A DNA stretch of 64,000 bases, from contig CP012809.1 of the NCBI GenBank assembly GCA_001936135.1, positions 1,909,501 to 1,973,500 on the forward strand, written 5' to 3'. The position numbers and the translations under genes are program-made. The notes under the pieces are model-generated. The model saw only the letters and a program-made list of their open reading frames with translations, was not told the origin of the DNA and ran no database searches. Origin of the DNA: Saccharomycopsis fibuligera x Saccharomycopsis cf. fibuligera. Taxonomy: Eukaryota > Ascomycota > Saccharomycetes > Ascoideales > Saccharomycopsidaceae. Numbering within the stretch: the stretch's first letter is position 1; each line of letters starts with the position of its first letter. Below are positions 60,113 to 64,000 of the stretch, piece after piece.

Positions 60113-63100
60113 TCAAATTCTAACGTAAACTTCCCCGACCCTAGTTAAGAAATTTTTAATCGAAGAACGTAGCTCTTGAGGTAATTGTTTATCCAAAATA
60201 TTCAAAATTAAATCATACATAATTGGACAATGTTTGATAAAATCATCTTCATCGAGTTCATAATAGCCTTGCAAAATTTCAACCACTACGGGTCTCCAAG
60301 TATTAATGTTTCTTTGCTTTGTGGTCTCATCTAAGGCAATAAAATTCTCAATAATTTTAACACAAAGTGGAATCAATTTGGCCAATAATATTTCTTTTTG
60401 CTTGTCCGAAGCCTTAGAGCCGCTGATTAAAATGTGAAAGGTAATATTGATGTAAACTCCAGAAGATGAGGATTCCTGCTTAAGCAAATTTGGTAAACGC
60501 TCAATGACTCCAGAATTCCAAAGTCTGACTCTCAAGTTATAATCTTCGTTGAATTCATGGGAGAATTTGTATGATTTTTCCAACGCTTCCATTAGATCAA
60601 GCAAATTATTCATTGGAATACTATCATAGAAGCCATCATCCTCAAAAAGTTCAGACAACATTTCAATCATCAAAAGTTGCAATACGCATTTAACCACAAT
60701 AATACCCTTTTCTTTTATTTTCTTTTTATGTTGCTCTGAAAAACTTCTAGTTTTCTTGAGATTAATGCTTTGAGGCGAAGTGACATCTAATCCGTCATTC
60801 TGTGCCTTTGGAGGTGAAACAGAATCAACATTTTCTTTAGAATTATGAATCACTACCGTATTTGTGGAATCGTTTGGATCTTCCGAGCCATTAGTATTGC
60901 CGTTATTTTCTTGACCAGAAGGTTTACTGGTACCAACTCCATTGAAGGACTCTGGGTCTACCGGGGCAGCATCATTGTCCTGCAAAGTAGACTCAGAAAA
61001 CCCTTTAGAAAAAGCAGCATTATTTAACTCCAATTTTGCCAAATCTTCGGCGAGCGCTTCATGATTCTCGTTTTCTGCTTTTAAGGGATCAGCCAAAAAC
61101 AACTCCACTGCAGTGGTAGCATCAAAAAGTTCTTTTAATGTTTTTGTTATTTTGTTCCAATCTGAAACTTGAAATTTTTTCATATTCTGCAAAATTAGAC
61201 TTTGAAGACAATTTCTTCCAATTCTAGAAATAGTATCATTTTCCTGTAAGATACATGAACATAAGAGTTTCAAATAACCATCCAACATTGGTAATAGGGT
61301 ATCAAAGTGTGTGAATATTGCCACCATGTTTTTCAAGGCTTGAATTAATGTTGTTGATAACCATACCGATAAGTCATCATGACTATTCAATTGACTCCAA
61401 TGGCTACTTAATACACCAAAGATTGGGAACAAAAGATCTTGACAAATTTCATGCCAAAATGGTTCATCGAATTCGTTACCATATTGCACCAAAGCATCGA
61501 ATAAATGGTCAAGAGAAATAGACCGACTTTCTAAATCAGAGTTTTTCAAAATGACGCGGTTAAACCCAGCAAGAACAGGGAAAAATCTAATCAATTGCTT
61601 TGAAGTTTTTGGAGTATTTTGTTCAGCAGCAGCAGAAGCAGAAGCGGGTGCTGGAGTCTCAACCTTAAGATTTTGAACTTTATTAATCAACCCTTTCATA
61701 TCAGCAATCGCATGCAAACTGATTCTTTGATTACTCTCATTACAAGCTAATGCGGTATATGCCTCGACCAACCCACCAAAAGCATCCTGAGAATAAATGG
61801 CATCAAAATGGTTCTTGTTAATTTTACTAAGCATCTTATAGGATTTTGAAACAAGTTGGTCATTGTCATCCCTGGATGCGTTTATAAAGGTTTTGAAAAT
61901 CGTAACCCAGCCGGATTTAATTTTACTTGATTTTGCTTGGATCATATTGTCAATGCATTCTAGCACCATTAATCTTGAATCTAGATTTTCATTATTGGCC
62001 AAAATAAAGGCAAATGGCTCTAAAAAGTCTTTCTGGAATTTGAAATATGCTAACTCTTCAATCTCGAAAAATCTCATTGAAAGCTGTCTTAATGAATCAA
62101 GAGCAAAAACCACAATATTCAAATTAGAATTACAGCCAATTTTGTTGAAGGCTTCTCCCATTATTGACCAAAGTTTGGACCATTCAACTCTAATTCTATT
62201 CATATTATAATAACAGATATCCACCATCTTCTGAAGTGAAAAGATTCTTGGGTTGGTACTATTTCCCGAGGACTCAACCTCATCTAAGGCAACTTCAGTC
62301 AAGGCCTCAACAAAATATCCAATAGCATCGATTGTGAGTTTATCCGTGCTTGCAAAAATTTTATCAATCTTGACGGTCAAATCCGTTGACTGTATCAAGG
62401 ATGAAATTTCAGGCTGTAGCTTTTGATTTGCATGATGGTGCTGAGCAACTTCTGAAGGGTTGGGAACTTTGCGAACAAAGAACCTTGTGTTCAAGGATCT
62501 GCTGCTTTCGAGCGACAATCTACCATTTTGTTCGTTATTATTTCTTTCTAGTCTAGCATTTAGGATATCTGGGATGCTAGAAGCATCAACCCCTTGTGCA
62601 ATCAACTGAAGTCTTTCCAATTGTGAAATGCACATCAAAATATCTGTCCAAGCAGAACTCAAATAATTTCCATCAGTAACGCAAACATTGAGTAAAACAT
62701 TGATAGCTTCAAGATTCTTATGTTTTATTTCTTCGATATTGTTCAAGTTTGTAAACTGTATCAATGCATTAACAAAGGAGGTTTTGGCATCGGTGAGATT
62801 AAAAATGCAAGCAATTTTTATAGACAAACGAATGCCCTCTAAGCACAATGATGAAATTGTTTTGTTGTCAAATTCTTTGAAACTTGGAGTAAGAGCAGCC
62901 AAAAATGACATCCATAATGTATCAAAAATGCTCTTCACATGCTCAACATGATTAGCACTAAAGAATTTAGGTTTTTTACCACTTGTTTGGAATCCATTGG
63001 ATTTGATTGCCTTTTCAGTTTTGGAAGAAATTTCTTTTGCTGCTTGAATATAGTATTCTCTATTAATATCGGTTTTGTTTGCGAAAAGATTAGGCAAGCC

Positions 63101-64000
63101 CGTTGGGGTGGAAGATGTACCAGGTTTGCTTCCTGATATTAGAGCATGATGTTGTTCTGACTCTAGCACAATTTCATTGTTAGCAATATCATTATAAATG
63201 TCCACAAGTAATTGTCTCGGTAAATCTTTACCGTCATCTATACCAGAATTATTTTTAACAAAATCCTCTATAGTCATTCTTGATTTAACTTGATTGTTGT
63301 GCTGATCAGTGTTTAACATGATGACTGAGTAAGACAAAACGTAAAGGGTTTCTGCTTGCGCAAAAACACTATTGGGATGACTCTTATAGTATGCCTCGGC
63401 AAATTTAAGCATAAATCTATCAATTTTTTGAGATTCCCCTGGTAATCTAAAGCTTTGTAAGAAAATTCTCATGGCATCCACAAACTTGAGCCCAGTGAAA
63501 TTGAATTGGTCAACAAACGCATGCATGACGCTTATATTATAGTCATCACCTTCGCCAAGATATTCACCAAGGACCTCCTTGTCCAATAGAGTATTGTTAC
63601 TCAAAAAGAATTCTGCAATATCATTTGGCTCAGAAGATTTGATAAAACCACTATCTATCAACTTTTTGATCCCTCGTTTTGGTTTGTAGTTGAAAAGCTT
63701 TGCGTATTCTAATAACAAGGTTTTCCGTTTTTTGAGGGATTCAAACTCTGTTGGATCATCAACTTCAGTCAAGCTATCATCCTTTGATATGGAAGGAGAT
63801 CTAACAGAAGTTGTTGGGGATGAAGGTTCTCTTTCTCTGCTAAGAATAGATGCTGACCTTCTATGAGTAGGATTTTGTAGCCTCATATCATCAGTAGCGA
63901 GATTTAGCCCTTTGTTTGACCAGCTATAAAGGCTTCGCAATATGCTAACAATGCAATTTAAAGATGTGGAATCATACCCGTTATCCAGTTTATCCCCTCC
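60113..64000 (-). CDS. SEC7: Golgi Arf exchange factor SEC7, 3' part
   Basis: The frame is open through the right edge, 1296 codons without a stop, so the gene continues beyond the window at its 5' end. The Sec7 catalytic domain is about 63.2-63.75 kb: KRGIKKLIDSGFIKSSEPND, FNFTGLKFVDAMRIFLQSFR, the glutamic finger RLPGESQKIDRFM, and YSVIMLNTDQHNNQVKSRMT. Downstream are the HDS regions typical of large Arf-GEFs, for example DSLRQLSMRFFEIEELAYFK and FLEPFAFILANNENLDSRLM. A low-complexity spacer follows (PSGQENNGNTNGSEDPNDST). Sec7 swaps GDP for GTP on Arf1 at the trans-Golgi. In-frame CTG in the parts I scanned was a single codon at 63986-63988. Confidence 0.95.
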   Translation of the reverse strand, partial: GGDKLDNGYDSTSLNCIVSILRSLYSWSNKGLNLATDDMRLQNPTHRRSASILSREREPSSPTTSVRSPSISKDDSLTEVDDPTEFESLKKRKTLLLEYAKLFNYKPKRGIKKLIDSGFIKSSEPNDIAEFFLSNNTLLDKEVLGEYLGEGDDYNISVMHAFVDQFNFTGLKFVDAMRIFLQSFRLPGESQKIDRFMLKFAEAYYKSHPNSVFAQAETLYVLSYSVIMLNTDQHNNQVKSRMTIEDFVKNNSGIDDGKDLPRQLLVDIYNDIANNEIVLESEQHHALISGSKPGTSSTPTGLPNLFANKTDINREYYIQAAKEISSKTEKAIKSNGFQTSGKKPKFFSANHVEHVKSIFDTLWMSFLAALTPSFKEFDNKTISSLCLEGIRLSIKIACIFNLTDAKTSFVNALIQFTNLNNIEEIKHKNLEAINVLLNVCVTDGNYLSSAWTDILMCISQLERLQLIAQGVDASSIPDILNARLERNNNEQNGRLSLESSRSLNTRFFVRKVPNPSEVAQHHHANQKLQPEISSLIQSTDLTVKIDKIFASTDKLTIDAIGYFVEALTEVALDEVESSGNSTNPRIFSLQKMVDICYYNMNRIRVEWSKLWSIMGEAFNKIGCNSNLNIVVFALDSLRQLSMRFFEIEELAYFKFQKDFLEPFAFILANNENLDSRLMVLECIDNMIQAKSSKIKSGWVTIFKTFINASRDDNDQLVSKSYKMLSKINKNHFDAIYSQDAFGGLVEAYTALACNESNQRISLHAIADMKGLINKVQNLKVETPAPASASAAAEQNTPKTSKQLIRFFPVLAGFNRVILKNSDLESRSISLDHLFDALVQYGNEFDEPFWHEICQDLLFPIFGVLSSHWSQLNSHDDLSVWLSTTLIQALKNMVAIFTHFDTLLPMLDGYLKLLCSCILQENDTISRIGRNCLQSLILQNMKKFQVSDWNKITKTLKELFDATTAVELFLADPLKAENENHEALAEDLAKLELNNAAFSKGFSESTLQDNDAAPVDPESFNGVGTSKPSGQENNGNTNGSEDPNDSTNTVVIHNSKENVDSVSPPKAQNDGLDVTSPQSINLKKTRSFSEQHKKKIKEKGIIVVKCVLQLLMIEMLSELFEDDGFYDSIPMNNLLDLMEALEKSYKFSHEFNEDYNLRVRLWNSGVIERLPNLLKQESSSSGVYINITFHILISGSKASDKQKEILLAKLIPLCVKIIENFIALDETTKQRNINTWRPVVVEILQGYYELDEDDFIKHCPIMYDLILNILDKQLPQELRSSIKNFLTRVGEVYVRI

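Overview
The window is nuclear DNA of a budding yeast. Genes are dense and mostly intronless, the few introns have a TACTAAC branch site, and the proteins are typical Saccharomycotina housekeeping proteins with long Q, N, H, E and A runs. In-frame CTG looks very rare in the conserved cores I scanned; in the 3.9 kb of SEC7 I found only one, at 63986-63988. That fits a CTG-clade yeast (CTG read as Ser). My best guess is Lodderomyces elongisporus or a close relative, from the CTG avoidance, gene content and abundant homopolymers; I could not test this.

Left third (1-22.6 kb): 5' part of DEF1 (-), NHP6 (-, spliced), TIM12 (-, spliced), a YDR061W-type ABC ATPase (-), LCB2 (+), an allantoate-permease-family transporter (-), a 1380-aa low-complexity probable nuclear regulator (+), and the eIF5A gene HYP2 (+, 902-nt intron).

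Middle (22.6-46 kb): a spliced SAP-like/poly-Glu/membrane protein (-), an SPT21-like histone-gene regulator (-), then a 4.7-kb stretch with no convincing gene, followed by a tiny spliced PMP1/PMP2-like proteolipid gene (+). Next comes a heavily broken RPT6 proteasome-ATPase relic (+, about 33.8-34.6 kb), then SPC19 (-), a METTL16-family RNA m6A methyltransferase (-), the cytosolic tryptophanyl-tRNA synthetase (-), a peroxisomal acyl-CoA thioesterase with a C-terminal SKL (-), and a PWWP/AT-hook-like protein (-).

Right (46-64 kb): a protein with three BED-like zinc fingers (-) that shares a divergent promoter region, holding a G23 run, with SEC24 (+); then MAS1 (-), the Mg2+ transporter ALR1 (+), and the 3' part of SEC7 (-), which runs off the window.

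There is no operon-like organisation; the genes serve unrelated housekeeping tasks. Themes that recur are secretion (SEC24, SEC7), mitochondrial import (TIM12, MAS1), sphingolipid synthesis and plasma-membrane transport (LCB2, PMP1-like, ALR1), and chromatin (NHP6, SPT21-like, PWWP). I saw no tRNA, rRNA, intact transposon, CRISPR array or virus-like gene. The most unexpected item is the RPT6 relic.
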